Source of the DNA: CAZIUL01 sp964542475
Lineage (GTDB): Bacteria; Planctomycetota; B15-G4; CAYZWU01
Length of the DNA: 46,691 nt
Assembly (NCBI GenBank): GCA_964542475.1
Contig: CAZIUL010000030.1
Coordinates: forward strand, 1 to 46,691
Reading direction: 5' to 3'
In this document: positions 6,407 through 15,565 of the stretch, piece by piece
Numbering within the stretch: the stretch's first letter is position 1
Layout: every line of letters starts with the position of its first letter
The notes under the pieces: model-generated
Database searches by the model: none
What the model was told of the DNA's origin: nothing
What the model saw: only the letters and a program-made list of their open reading frames with translations
Made by a program: the position numbers and the translations under genes

Positions 6407-8524
6407 ATGGAACAGTTTTTCGAAAGCGCAACGCCGGCATACCTGACGGTGGCCATCGTTCTGATCCCGCTTCTTGGGTTTCTGATCCAGATCTTCTTCA
6501 ACAAGCGCATTCCGAGGGAAGGCGATTTCATACCGACAGGCGCCATCGGGCTGAGCGCGCTGCTGGCGCTGTACCTCGGGTATCAGATGTTTGTGGCGGA
6601 CAACCCGGACCTGGTCTACGACTCGACGAAACACGGCTTCACCTGGAACTGGCTGGACTTTGGCGCGGTCAAGCTCCACGCCGGAGTGTACCTTGACAAC
6701 ATGGGCATCATCATGCTCATGATGGTCACGGTGGTCTCTTTTTTCATCCACCTTTTCTCCATCGGGTACATGCACGGCGACAGGTACTACGGCAGGTTCT
6801 TCGCTTACCTCGGGCTTTTCTGCTTTTCAATGCTCGGGCTTGTCGTCTCGGACAACATCCTTTTTCTGTTCATCTTCTGGGAGCTTGTGGGGTTCTGCTC
6901 CTACCTGCTGATCGGTTTCTTTTTCTACGAAAAGGAGCCGCCGATCGCGGCGAACAAGGCTTTCCTCGTGAACAAGGTGGGCGACGGCCTGTTTCTCATT
7001 GGGATCCTGATCATCTACCATGTGACCGGAACGTTCCGTTTCCCCGAGATCTTCGCGTTCGTGGAGAGCGGGCAGTGGGCGTCGCCGTACGCCTCGATAT
7101 CCGACCAGGCGCTCCTGACCATTGCGGGCGTGCTCGTGTTCGGCGGGGCTGTTTCTAAATCGGCGCAGTTTCCGCTGCACGTGTGGCTGCCCGACGCGAT
7201 GGCAGGCCCCACACCGGTCTCGGCCCTCATCCACGCGGCCACAATGGTTGCCGCCGGAGTGTTCATGGTCGGGAGGATGTACCCGTTCTTCACACCCACG
7301 GCGCTTTTGGTGATCGCGATCATCGGCACGATAACCGCGGTCATAGCTGCCTTGATCGGGATCGTTCACAACGACATAAAGAAGGTGCTTGCCTATTCGA
7401 CCTGCTCCCAGCTCGGGTACATGATGATTGCGCTCGGGGTCGGCGGGTTCATGGCAGGGCTTTTCCACCTGATCCTGCACGCCTGCTTCAAGGCCTGCCT
7501 GTTCCTCGGGTCCGGATCGGTGATCCACGCTGTGCACACGCAGGACATGCGAAAGATGGGCGGGCTTTACAAGAAGATGCCCCTGACCTACGGCACCTTC
7601 CTGGTATCGACGCTCGCGCTCACAGGGGTGCCCTGCTTCTCGGGGTACTTTACCAAGGACACGATAATCGCCAACGCGCTCGAATGGGGCATGGCCAAGG
7701 GAGCGGCCGCTTACCTTCCGTTCATCTTTGCGGCGGTTGCGGCGTTCATGACAATGTTCTACATGATGCGCCTGATTCTGATGACCTTCCACGGCAAGCC
7801 CCAGGATCAGGAAAAGTTCGATCACGCCCACGAGTCGCCGCCTGTCATGACGATCCCGCTGATCTGCCTGGCGGCTCTCGCGTTTTTCGGGGCGGGCACC
7901 ATCCTTCCGTGGCATACGGCGAACAACACCTGGTACGCCGACCTTGTTAATGCGCCCGATGCCTGTGTCGTGACAGCGACAGATATTGCACACACAGAAA
8001 ACCTGTCCGAGGCTGCTCACGAGCTCGAGGCGCTGCACGAGGGCATGGAAGACGCCGAGCACAGCGCCCATTACATCGCGCTAGGGGTATCGCTTCCGCT
8101 GGTGGTGTTCGGTTTTCTGCTCGCTCTCGCCTTCTACAAGTTCAGAAGGCTTAGCGCCGAGAAATGCGCGATCGCGATCCGGCCGGTGTACAACACGATA
8201 AAGAACAAGTACTACCTGGATGAATTCAACGACATCGTTTTCGTGCGCGGGCTGATCAGGCTGTGTTCGTTCATAAACAGGACGCTGGAAGCGTTCATAG
8301 ATTTTCTTGTCAACCTGGCCGGATGGATCACGCGGTTCGTGTCGTTCATCCACGGGTTGGTGGACAAATATATCGTTGACGGTCTTGTCAACTTCTGGTG
8401 GTGGTTCTCTCACGCGCTGTCCGGGATCTTGAGGGTCATGCAGACCGGAAGCGCCAGGGACTACCTCACCCTGGCCCTGCTTGGGGTGGTTATTGTTTCT
8501 CTGGTCATGCTCTTTGCGATTTAA
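6407..8524 (+). CDS. nuoL: NADH-quinone oxidoreductase subunit L
   Basis: The distal proton-pumping antiporter-like subunit, 705 residues with more than a dozen hydrophobic helices. Core motifs include FWELVGFCSYLLIGF, the lysine helix KSAQFPLHVWLPDAMAGPTPVSALIHAATMV (about 246-276) and the DIKKVLAYSTCSQLGYMM segment. The long C-terminal lateral helix and terminal membrane anchor characteristic of NuoL lie after residue 560. It is followed by a 237-base gap filled by a fold-back element before nuoM, whereas nuoM and nuoN overlap. Confidence 0.95.
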   Translation: MEQFFESATPAYLTVAIVLIPLLGFLIQIFFNKRIPREGDFIPTGAIGLSALLALYLGYQMFVADNPDLVYDSTKHGFTWNWLDFGAVKLHAGVYLDNMGIIMLMMVTVVSFFIHLFSIGYMHGDRYYGRFFAYLGLFCFSMLGLVVSDNILFLFIFWELVGFCSYLLIGFFFYEKEPPIAANKAFLVNKVGDGLFLIGILIIYHVTGTFRFPEIFAFVESGQWASPYASISDQALLTIAGVLVFGGAVSKSAQFPLHVWLPDAMAGPTPVSALIHAATMVAAGVFMVGRMYPFFTPTALLVIAIIGTITAVIAALIGIVHNDIKKVLAYSTCSQLGYMMIALGVGGFMAGLFHLILHACFKACLFLGSGSVIHAVHTQDMRKMGGLYKKMPLTYGTFLVSTLALTGVPCFSGYFTKDTIIANALEWGMAKGAAAYLPFIFAAVAAFMTMFYMMRLILMTFHGKPQDQEKFDHAHESPPVMTIPLICLAALAFFGAGTILPWHTANNTWYADLVNAPDACVVTATDIAHTENLSEAAHELEALHEGMEDAEHSAHYIALGVSLPLVVFGFLLALAFYKFRRLSAEKCAIAIRPVYNTIKNKYYLDEFNDIVFVRGLIRLCSFINRTLEAFIDFLVNLAGWITRFVSFIHGLVDKYIVDGLVNFWWWFSHALSGILRVMQTGSARDYLTLALLGVVIVSLVMLFAI

Positions 8525-8537
8525 AAGCGTGTGTATT

Positions 8538-8715
8538 TAGCCCGCATATTTCATCCTCTTCTGCTGCGGCACCGTATACTGCGCTGTGGCTGCGTTTCAT
8601 GCCAGGAGACGATCCTCAACCTGTAGGAACAGGCCTGCGGTCGTCACCTGACATGCGCCTTGCCACATCACAGTTTACGGCACCTCGCAACAAAGAGTAT
8701 GAAATATGCGGGCTA
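8538..8715. mobile_element. Fold-back (MITE-like) element, copy A, inside the nuo operon
   Basis: A 178-bp sequence begins TAGCCCGCATATTTCAT and ends in its inverted form (ATGAAATATGCGGGCTA). The two halves are imperfect inverted repeats for nearly 85 bases each, with an inner CCTGT/ACAGG hairpin at the centre. It has no coding capacity. A close full-length copy lies at 43525-43702, a 67-bp deleted copy at 27716-27782 and a solo end at 36688-36727. The terminal TA is compatible with a TA target duplication, as for IS630/Tc1-type elements. Confidence 0.85.
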
Positions 8716-8761
8716 GTTCCTGTTAAAAAAAGGCTACAATAAAAGTACGGAAGAAGCACAA

Positions 8762-10309
8762 ATGGATCCAACTGTATTGAGCCATGCCGCAGCCCAATCG
8801 AGCGGGCTGCCCTATGTGACACTGTTGATCTTCGCACCCGTGGTGGGGATGCTCGCCATCCTTTTCATGCCGCGGCACAAGGAGTCGGAGATCAAGACCG
8901 TGGCGGCCGTGGCCACCGCCATTCCGCTCATCCTTTCCTGTTGGCTCTGGATGAGCTACGACTACAGCTCCGGGAGCTACCAGTGGGTGGAGCAGGTACC
9001 GTGGATCTCCGCGTTCAACATCGAGTACCACGTGGGTGTTGACGGGCTATCCCTTCCCCTGATCTTTCTCACCGCGCTCCTGCAGTTCATCGCGGTGTTC
9101 TCCTCCTGGAAATGCCCCAAGGGAGTGAAGGGCTACTTCATGCTGCTGCTGCTGCTTGGCACAGGCATCATGGGCGTGTTCGTGTCCCTGGATTTTTTCC
9201 TCTTCTACGTTTTCTGGGAGGTCATGCTCCTGCCGATGTACTTCCTGATCGGGATCTGGGGAGGACCCAGGCGGGAGTACGCGGCGATCAAGTTCTTCCT
9301 GTACACGCTCGTCGGCTCGGTGCTCATGCTTATCGCGATGATCGCGCTTTACCTGACTTCCGACCCGCATACGTTCAATATCGTGACCCTGACCGAGCTG
9401 GGGCGCGCCGGGCAGCTCACGGGGGACAACCTAGTGGCCGGCGGGGTGCTCTGGGGTGTCCAGTTCACGAAGTGGATCTGGATGTTCCTGTTCATAGGCT
9501 TTGCGATCAAGGTGCCGGTCTTTCCGTTCCACACCTGGCTCCCTGATGCTCACGTGGAAGCGCCGACCGCGATCTCCGTGATCCTGGCGGGTATCCTTCT
9601 GAAGCTCGGCGGGTACGGAATCTTCCGGTTCAACCTCGGCATCTTCCCGGAGACCACCAAGTATTTCGCCCTGTTCCTGGCGGTGCTCGGCATGATCAAC
9701 ATCGTGTACGGCGCGTTCGTTGCAATGGCGCAGACCGACTTCAAGAAGCTGGTGGCGTACTCGTCGGTGAGCCACATGGGGTACGTTCTCCTGGGCGCCG
9801 CAGCGTTCAACGAGATGGGGATCGTGGGCGCGAACTACCAGATGATCGCGCACGGGCTATCTTCGGCCATGCTCTTCTTGCTTGTCGGCGTGGTATACGA
9901 CAGGGCGCATCATCGCGACATAAACGGTTTCGGAGGTCTCGGAAGCCAGATGCCGGTCTACACCGGCCTGACCACCCTGGGCATCTTCGCGTCGCTCGGC
10001 CTGCCCGGGCTTTGCGGCTTCATCGCGGAGGCGTTCTGCCTGCTGGGCGCATGGAAGGTCTACCCGATTTTGACCATCATCTCCACGCTCGGGATAATCG
10101 TGACAGCGGCCTTTTTCCTCTGGACCATACAGAGGGTCTTCCTGGGGCCGCTCAATCAGAAATACAAGGATTACAAGGACGCGGACGGACGCGAGATCTT
10201 CTGCCTCGCGCCTCTCGGTATCCTGTGCGTTGTGCTGGGAGTCATGCCTTTCCTTTTGATCGACTGGATATGGCCCTCGTTGGAAAAGATCCTGGAGCAC
10301 CTTAAATGA
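8762..10309 (+). CDS. nuoM: NADH-quinone oxidoreductase subunit M
   Basis: An antiporter-like proton-pumping subunit of 515 residues. The glutamate helix is in FFLFYVFWEVMLLPMYFLIG, and the lysine helix in GFAIKVPVFPFHTWLPDAHVEAPTAISVILAGILLKLGGYGI. The DFKKLVAYSSVSHMGYVLLG segment is also typical. The start ATG is preceded by GGAAGA. The fold-back element directly upstream separates it from nuoL; co-transcription is still likely, but expression of nuoMN could be changed by the hairpin. Its last four bases (ATGA) overlap nuoN. Confidence 0.96.
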   Translation: MDPTVLSHAAAQSSGLPYVTLLIFAPVVGMLAILFMPRHKESEIKTVAAVATAIPLILSCWLWMSYDYSSGSYQWVEQVPWISAFNIEYHVGVDGLSLPLIFLTALLQFIAVFSSWKCPKGVKGYFMLLLLLGTGIMGVFVSLDFFLFYVFWEVMLLPMYFLIGIWGGPRREYAAIKFFLYTLVGSVLMLIAMIALYLTSDPHTFNIVTLTELGRAGQLTGDNLVAGGVLWGVQFTKWIWMFLFIGFAIKVPVFPFHTWLPDAHVEAPTAISVILAGILLKLGGYGIFRFNLGIFPETTKYFALFLAVLGMINIVYGAFVAMAQTDFKKLVAYSSVSHMGYVLLGAAAFNEMGIVGANYQMIAHGLSSAMLFLLVGVVYDRAHHRDINGFGGLGSQMPVYTGLTTLGIFASLGLPGLCGFIAEAFCLLGAWKVYPILTIISTLGIIVTAAFFLWTIQRVFLGPLNQKYKDYKDADGREIFCLAPLGILCVVLGVMPFLLIDWIWPSLEKILEHLK

Positions 10310-11823
10310 CACCCGAGTATCTGAACGACCTACACTTCATATGGCCCGAGGTTGTGCTCACTGTGGGGATACTGCTTGCCCTGTTTTCCGACCTGATCCT
10401 GAAGGGACGCGACCAGAAGGTGACAGGCACCATCGCGGCGCTCTGCACGGGGCTTGTGATCTATTTTCTTCTCAGGCTCTGGAATGAAGGCAGCGCGTAT
10501 GCCCCGTTCGGCCTGATGGTCGTGGACAATTTTTCCCTGCTTTTCAAGCTGATATGCTCCATCGGTCTTCTTGTCGTGCTGATCTTTTCTATCTTCTTCA
10601 AGGGGTTCGACAGGGATGGGATCGGCGAGTACTACGCCGTGATCCTGTCGGCCACTCTCGGGATCTTTTTCCTGGTCTCGACCGACCACCTTCTGCTTCT
10701 TTACCTTGCGCTGGAGATGCTGTCGATCACATCGTACGTGCTTGCCGGGTTCCTCAAGAAGGACAGGCTCTCTTCCGAGGCGGCGCTCAAGTACCTGGTT
10801 TACGGCGCGCTTTCTTCAGGGGTCATGGTATTCGGTTTTTCGATCTTTTTCGGGCTGGCCGGCGACCTGCGCCTCGACACCATCGGCGCGTTCGTAAGCG
10901 CGGAGTTCGCAAACTACCAGAACACCATCGTGGTCGCCACGATCATGGTGCTCATGGGTTTTTGCTACAAGATAGCGGCCTTCCCGTTTCACTTCTGGTG
11001 CCCGGATGTTTACGAGGGCTCGCCCACGCCGGTCACGACTTTTCTTGCGGTGTGTTCCAAGGCGGCCGGGTTCGGCCTGCTGCTCAGGTTCTTCCACGGG
11101 GTCTTTGCGGCGGACACGAGCTTCAACGCCGACTGGGGCCCGAGCCTTGCGATGCTGATCGCGGTTCTGTCCGCCGTGACCATGACCTACGGCAACCTCA
11201 CCGCAATGAAGCAGTCCAACGTGAAGCGACTGCTCGCGTACTCGTCCATCGCGCACGCGGGATACATGCTCATGGGAGTGGCCGCTCTGCTGACCGCATC
11301 GGAAGGGACGCCCTCTTCCGCTGGAACCGGCTCGGTGATCTTTTACCTGATCACCTACCTTGTCATGACCCTCGGCGCGTTCGGATTCGTGATCTACATC
11401 GCCAACCGGTACGGAAAAGAAGAAGTGGAGGAGTACGCCGGCCTGGGCTGGAAATCGCCGTACGCCTCATCGTTCATGGTGATATTTCTCCTGTCCCTGA
11501 CAGGTGTTCCTCCCACGATCGGGTTCGCCGGCAAGTTCAAGATCTTCGAGGCGGTGCTCGACGAAGGCCTCTACTGGCTGGCCTTGGTCGCTGCGGTGAA
11601 CGCGGTGGTTGCGCTTTTCTACTACTTCCGCATCGTCAAGGAGCTCTTTTTCAGGACTCCGGCGGAAGATGCGGAAGAATCACAAGGCAGCGCTGAAAGC
11701 GGCATCGGGGCGCCTGGCCAGGGCATGGTTATCTCCGTGCTCGCGATCCTCGGCGCTGCCACGCTCTACTTCGGCATCTACTGGGGCTTCATCGAAAAAG
11801 TAGTCAGCCAGGCGCTGCCGTAG
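10306..11823 (+). CDS. nuoN: NADH-quinone oxidoreductase subunit N
   Basis: The third antiporter-like pump subunit, 505 residues. It has LYLALEMLSITSYVLAGFLKKD with the key glutamate, CYKIAAFPFHFWCPDVYEGSPTPVTTFL with the key lysine, and NVKRLLAYSSIAHAGYMLMG. A Ser/Glu-rich loop (about residues 450-470) precedes the last helix. The start overlaps the nuoM stop by ATGA, a sign of translational coupling. It ends the operon; no NuoE, NuoF or NuoG gene and no clear terminator follows. Confidence 0.95.
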   Translation: MTPEYLNDLHFIWPEVVLTVGILLALFSDLILKGRDQKVTGTIAALCTGLVIYFLLRLWNEGSAYAPFGLMVVDNFSLLFKLICSIGLLVVLIFSIFFKGFDRDGIGEYYAVILSATLGIFFLVSTDHLLLLYLALEMLSITSYVLAGFLKKDRLSSEAALKYLVYGALSSGVMVFGFSIFFGLAGDLRLDTIGAFVSAEFANYQNTIVVATIMVLMGFCYKIAAFPFHFWCPDVYEGSPTPVTTFLAVCSKAAGFGLLLRFFHGVFAADTSFNADWGPSLAMLIAVLSAVTMTYGNLTAMKQSNVKRLLAYSSIAHAGYMLMGVAALLTASEGTPSSAGTGSVIFYLITYLVMTLGAFGFVIYIANRYGKEEVEEYAGLGWKSPYASSFMVIFLLSLTGVPPTIGFAGKFKIFEAVLDEGLYWLALVAAVNAVVALFYYFRIVKELFFRTPAEDAEESQGSAESGIGAPGQGMVISVLAILGAATLYFGIYWGFIEKVVSQALP

Positions 11824-11885
11824 GGGTTGTTGATCCGTTCCGGGATTGTTTTCTTTCTCGATACTGAAGCCTCAAGGATCGAGCA

Positions 11886-12947
11886 ATGAACCCGAGGGAA
11901 CGTGTTCTGACGGCTTTGAACAGACAGGTTCCTGACCGCGTGCCAGCGGTCCTGTTCGGCGAGCTCGTGGGGTACGTGCCCGGGATAGCCGGAATGCTTG
12001 CAGAAAAATGCTGCCCGTCTTCCGCGCTCGAGCACTTCGGATTCGACATCACCACCTTTGTCCTGGAGCGCACGCGCGCACAGAGCGATTTTTCCAGGTA
12101 CATCAAAACCGATGCGAGCACCACAATTGATGAGTGGGGCGTGGGAAAGCGGGAGACAGGGTTCCTTCACTATGCTGACACGGTTCATCCGATCGAGCGC
12201 CTTTCCCTGAACGAGATCCGCGAGTACCCTTTCCCGGACCTGGACGCGGCCTACCGCTACGAGAATGCGGGCAGCGAGGTTCGCAAGATTCATGAAAAGG
12301 GGCTGGCCTCAGCCTACTTCGCCGGATCGATCTTCGAGACGGCGTGGTACTTGAGAGGCATGGAGCAGCTCTTCGTGGACATCCAGACCGATCCTTCCGT
12401 GTCCGGGTTTCTGTTCGACCGAATCACGGATATCGTGGCCGGATCCGCGAGACACCTGGCCGAGGCGGACATCGACCTTCTCATTCTCGGTGACGACATC
12501 GCAATGCAGACCGGTATGATGATGTCGCTCGATATGTGGCGCCAATGGTTCAAGCCCCGCCTTATGAAGGTGATACGCGCCGCCAAAGAGGTCAAGCCGG
12601 GCATCCTTGTGTTTTACCACTCCGACGGAGATGTGTGGGATGCGATCCCTGACCTGATCGATGCGGGCATCGACGTGCTCAACCCTGTTCAGCCCGAGTG
12701 CATGGACCCGGCAAAGGTCAAAAAAGAGTTCGGCGACAGGCTGAGCTTCTTCGGAACGATCAGCGTTCAGAAGACCATGCCTTTCGGCACCCCGGACGAT
12801 GTCCGCAACGAGGTCAGGCTTCGCATGGATACGATCGGCAAAAACGGCGGCCTGCTTCTAGCCCCCAGCCACGTGTTGCAGCCGGACACGCCGTGGGATA
12901 ACATAGCAGCCTTGTTCGAGGCGATCGAGGAGTATGGCTATTATTGA
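11886..12947 (+). CDS. Uroporphyrinogen decarboxylase-family (methyltransferase-like) protein
   Basis: A 353-residue TIM-barrel protein of the URO-D superfamily. It starts with NPRERVLTALNRQVPDRVPA, a start typical of the MtaA/CmuA-like branch that transfers methyl groups rather than making coproporphyrinogen. Other family features are DIDLLILGDDIAMQTGMMMS, the HSDGDVWDAIPDLIDAGIDVLNPVQPE stretch and GGLLLAPSHVLQPDTPWDN near the end. A zinc-binding His may be the one in FYHSDG. It follows nuoN by 62 bases in the same direction. No corrinoid protein is nearby, so the substrate is unknown. Confidence 0.82.
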   Translation: MNPRERVLTALNRQVPDRVPAVLFGELVGYVPGIAGMLAEKCCPSSALEHFGFDITTFVLERTRAQSDFSRYIKTDASTTIDEWGVGKRETGFLHYADTVHPIERLSLNEIREYPFPDLDAAYRYENAGSEVRKIHEKGLASAYFAGSIFETAWYLRGMEQLFVDIQTDPSVSGFLFDRITDIVAGSARHLAEADIDLLILGDDIAMQTGMMMSLDMWRQWFKPRLMKVIRAAKEVKPGILVFYHSDGDVWDAIPDLIDAGIDVLNPVQPECMDPAKVKKEFGDRLSFFGTISVQKTMPFGTPDDVRNEVRLRMDTIGKNGGLLLAPSHVLQPDTPWDNIAALFEAIEEYGYY

Positions 12948-12959
12948 ACAAGCCCCGTC

Positions 12960-13034
12960 GGCGCCGGACCGTAGGGGCGAAAAATCTTTCGCCCTCTGCC
13001 TGAACAATGGAGGGCGCCGCTCCGTCGGCGCCGC
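12960..13034. repeat. Two palindromic repeats after the URO-D-like gene
   Basis: A perfect hairpin GGGCGAAA/TTTCGCCC with a four-base loop lies at 12975-12994, preceded by GTAG, resembling the REP-like hairpins near base 640 in the opposite orientation. It is followed by AACAATGGAGGGC and the core GGCGCC-N8-GGCGCC, a copy of the repeat family found at 37547-37853 and at the right edge of the window. Confidence 0.75.
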
Positions 13035-13078
13035 GAGTGTGTTGCGTCACGTTGGACCTTTACACATGAGGAGTAGTC

Positions 13079-13795
13079 ATGAGACATTTACCATTCGCCT
13101 GCGGGCCGGTTGCCGTGTTTTTGATCGTTGCCGTTTTGTCAGTGGTTGGGTGCAAGGGAGGTTCGCACCTTGAAAAACAGCATGATGAGAACGAGATCGA
13201 ATGGACATTTGACAGCGAAAAGCCCGGCGGGCTGCCCAAAGACTGGTATGTTGCTGAAACAGCCGGACAGGGCACAACCGCTGCCTGGGAGATCGTGGCG
13301 GACGGATCAGCCCCCAGCGAGCCGAACGTAGTTGCAATAACCGAAACCGAAAACTACGGGCACACCTTCAACATGCTGATCGCAGAGGGTACAAGGTTCA
13401 AGGACCTTGAAGTTGAGGTGAAAGTCAAGGCCATCGCGGGAGAAGAGGACCAGGGCGGGGGACCGGTCTGGCGGGTAAAAGACGCTGACAACTACTACAT
13501 TGCCCGCTGGAACCCCCTGGAAAACAACTTCCGTGTCTATTTCGTGAAGGACGGTCACCGCAAGCAGATCGGCTCCGCCCACATCGAAGCGGACGCGGGC
13601 GCATGGCACGAGATCGAGATCGAGCACAGGGGATACATGATCATAGCAGAGTTCGACGATGAGAAGCTCATCGAGGTCGAAGACGACACATTTACGGAAG
13701 CCGGCAAGGTTGGCTTGTGGACGAAAGCGGATGCCCTCACGGCGTTCGACGATTTCGAGGTTGAAGAGGAAAAGGCTGAAACCGAGGACGACTAA
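13079..13795 (+). CDS. Lipoprotein with concanavalin-like (DUF1080-type) domain
   Basis: A 238-residue predicted lipoprotein. Residues 1-25 form a signal peptide ending at the lipobox SVVGC, so the mature protein should be anchored in a membrane. Residues 39-230 look like one beta-sandwich of the concanavalin-like/DUF1080 type: WTFDSEKPGGLPKDW, WRVKDADNYYIARWNPLENNFRVY, WHEIEIEHRGYMIIAEFDDEKLIE, GKVGLWTKADALTAFDDFEVE. Such domains often bind or cleave glycans, but no catalytic residues can be named. GAGGAG lies before the ATG. Confidence 0.7.
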   Translation: MRHLPFACGPVAVFLIVAVLSVVGCKGGSHLEKQHDENEIEWTFDSEKPGGLPKDWYVAETAGQGTTAAWEIVADGSAPSEPNVVAITETENYGHTFNMLIAEGTRFKDLEVEVKVKAIAGEEDQGGGPVWRVKDADNYYIARWNPLENNFRVYFVKDGHRKQIGSAHIEADAGAWHEIEIEHRGYMIIAEFDDEKLIEVEDDTFTEAGKVGLWTKADALTAFDDFEVEEEKAETEDD

Positions 13796-13819
13796 CCGTG
13801 CCTGGCTTTGCATTTAGTC

Positions 13820-13874
13820 TAAGAAAGGGGGTCGGGCTTACTTGCCGCCTGCTCCCTTTTGATCCCCTTTCTTA
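13820..13874. terminator. 11-bp inverted repeat between convergent genes
   Basis: TAAGAAAGGGG (13820-13830) and CCCCTTTCTTA (13864-13874) are perfectly complementary across a 33-base spacer. They lie between a plus-strand gene ending at 13795 and a minus-strand gene ending at 14057. A bidirectional terminator is possible, but the long loop and lack of a U-run weaken this. The 13796-14056 interval holds no supported gene. Confidence 0.35.
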
Positions 13875-14056
13875 CCCTCGGCCAAAATACTCCGGCCTTC
13901 TTACCCGAAAATCGCCGGGGGGTGGGTCGCCATGTGCCTGTCCGTTCCCATAACGCTGATGCCGTCATTCATGGCATTCTTGAGCAAGTTCGTTATATTG
14001 GGCTTTCCTCAAGTATTTGGATGACATCAAACCCATCTTCACGCAAACCCGGACAC

Positions 14057-15565
14057 TTACTTTTTCGACTCCCGAGGCGCCCCATTCATCTTGTAGCTGT
14101 CCACATATATCACTCCCTGCGAATCTCCCTGCCATTCGGTTTCCGAAAAACCCCATCTTAAAAGTCGAACCCTACCACGCTCTCCATCCGTGAAAGACTG
14201 CGGAAAAATAGGAACATCCGCTGCAACTTCCTTGCTGTTCACCCAGAGTTTTCCTCTCTTCTCCGTGAAATCAAGCTCGGCTTTTAATGTGATCCATTCA
14301 TCGATGTTAAAGGTGCCCAGATCTATCGATGCCTCCTGGGAGCCCGCGAACTCGATTCTTCCCTTGTTTCCTTCTGCGCTCTCGATATGAAACCGGTTGT
14401 AAAACCGGAACCCTTTCCCAAAGCCATCGAGGAATCCAATCTGAACCTTGCGCCCCGGAACCGGATCAGAGAGTATTGCGATCTCGTAGGTAATGCACTC
14501 GGGAAGTTGGGAAGTGGATAGCCTTTTGTACTCGCCCCGCACTTTGTCGCTCCGGCTCTTGATCTTGAAGGAGTGCCGGCCTACATGGGCTTTTGCGTCG
14601 GTGACAACCGCTTCGCCCCCGCGGGAAAGGGGCAGCCACCCGGAAACACCGGGGTATTCATTTACATCGGCGTGCTCGAAGTCGCACCAGTCTTTAAAAG
14701 CGGTGGAACGTCCTGAAGTCCGATACTTATCCTTTTGTTTAATCCGTTTTTCGATCTCCTCCATTGCCCAGACAGCCCGCTCTTGCACTGCGGGCTCCGG
14801 ATCGCTGATAGCCTCTTTCAATACGTTAAATGCTTTCTTACCACCGACCCTGCCCAGGGCCCACGTAGCTTTTGCCCGGACCTTGGGGCTGGTATCGGAT
14901 ATGGCTCCGATCAGGTATTCCACGGTTTCTTCACAATGTTGATCGCTCAAAGCGGCGGCTGCTGCCACCCTTATCGAAGGATTTTCGTGCCAGAGCCCCA
15001 GTATAAAGTCCCCCAGGGCTTTGCCCCCTCCAGGGGGATATGGCGATCGCGGAAATGCCGGGCTCCAAAAAGACCACTGGCCCTGAGAGCCCATGTATTC
15101 CATGCTTTTGAAGAAGGAAAACTTTGCGCTAAGAAAAGGGGGGAACTTTTTTATACACCCCTTTGCTGAAGTCAGAATCGCCATATCTTCCCAGTTGCCG
15201 CAAGAAGGGTCCCACGGATTCTTCTTGAGGCGCAGTGAGACACCAAGCAAATAGTCATCCAGATCCATCTCCAGATATTCGAAGTGGCCGAAGTTGGTGG
15301 AAGGTTTGGGAAAATCACTGCAATTGGGCAAGGATTTGTAGTTAACATAGGTCTCGTGAACTACTGAGCGGGGACCGCATAGATGCTGCGGATAACACCC
15401 GAACTCCTGGTAAAACCTGTCCAGGGGTTCAATCAAACATGCCAGTTCCCTGTCCGCCCATTTTGCCATCAGAGCCTCGTCACTGCTCAACATGTTATAA
15501 CAGCAACCAAGAACGCTAAACCAGGCAATGAAAAGCACGATGAAAACAATCCATCTTATTTTCAT
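14057..15565 (-). CDS. Lipoprotein with HEAT repeats and a concanavalin-like C-terminus
   Basis: Using the ATG at 15565, preceded by GAGGG, the product has 502 residues and begins with a signal peptide ending in VLGC, a plausible lipobox. Residues about 25-60 (LIEPLDRFYQEFGCYP) resemble the segment after the helix in type II pseudopilins. Residues about 190-285 carry HEAT repeats (IRVAAAAALSD, VRAKATWALGRVGG, VQERAVWAMEEI). The last 200 residues resemble a LamG/concanavalin sandwich (GRIEFAGSQEASIDLG, GRVRLLRWGFSETEW). No enzymatic motif is seen; it may be an envelope scaffold or binding protein. Confidence 0.7.
   Translation of the reverse strand: MKIRWIVFIVLFIAWFSVLGCCYNMLSSDEALMAKWADRELACLIEPLDRFYQEFGCYPQHLCGPRSVVHETYVNYKSLPNCSDFPKPSTNFGHFEYLEMDLDDYLLGVSLRLKKNPWDPSCGNWEDMAILTSAKGCIKKFPPFLSAKFSFFKSMEYMGSQGQWSFWSPAFPRSPYPPGGGKALGDFILGLWHENPSIRVAAAAALSDQHCEETVEYLIGAISDTSPKVRAKATWALGRVGGKKAFNVLKEAISDPEPAVQERAVWAMEEIEKRIKQKDKYRTSGRSTAFKDWCDFEHADVNEYPGVSGWLPLSRGGEAVVTDAKAHVGRHSFKIKSRSDKVRGEYKRLSTSQLPECITYEIAILSDPVPGRKVQIGFLDGFGKGFRFYNRFHIESAEGNKGRIEFAGSQEASIDLGTFNIDEWITLKAELDFTEKRGKLWVNSKEVAADVPIFPQSFTDGERGRVRLLRWGFSETEWQGDSQGVIYVDSYKMNGAPRESKK

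Noticed and set aside
6827..8071. A 414-residue minus-strand frame inside nuoL
   Set aside because: It is fully antisense to conserved NuoL helices and has an unnatural composition.
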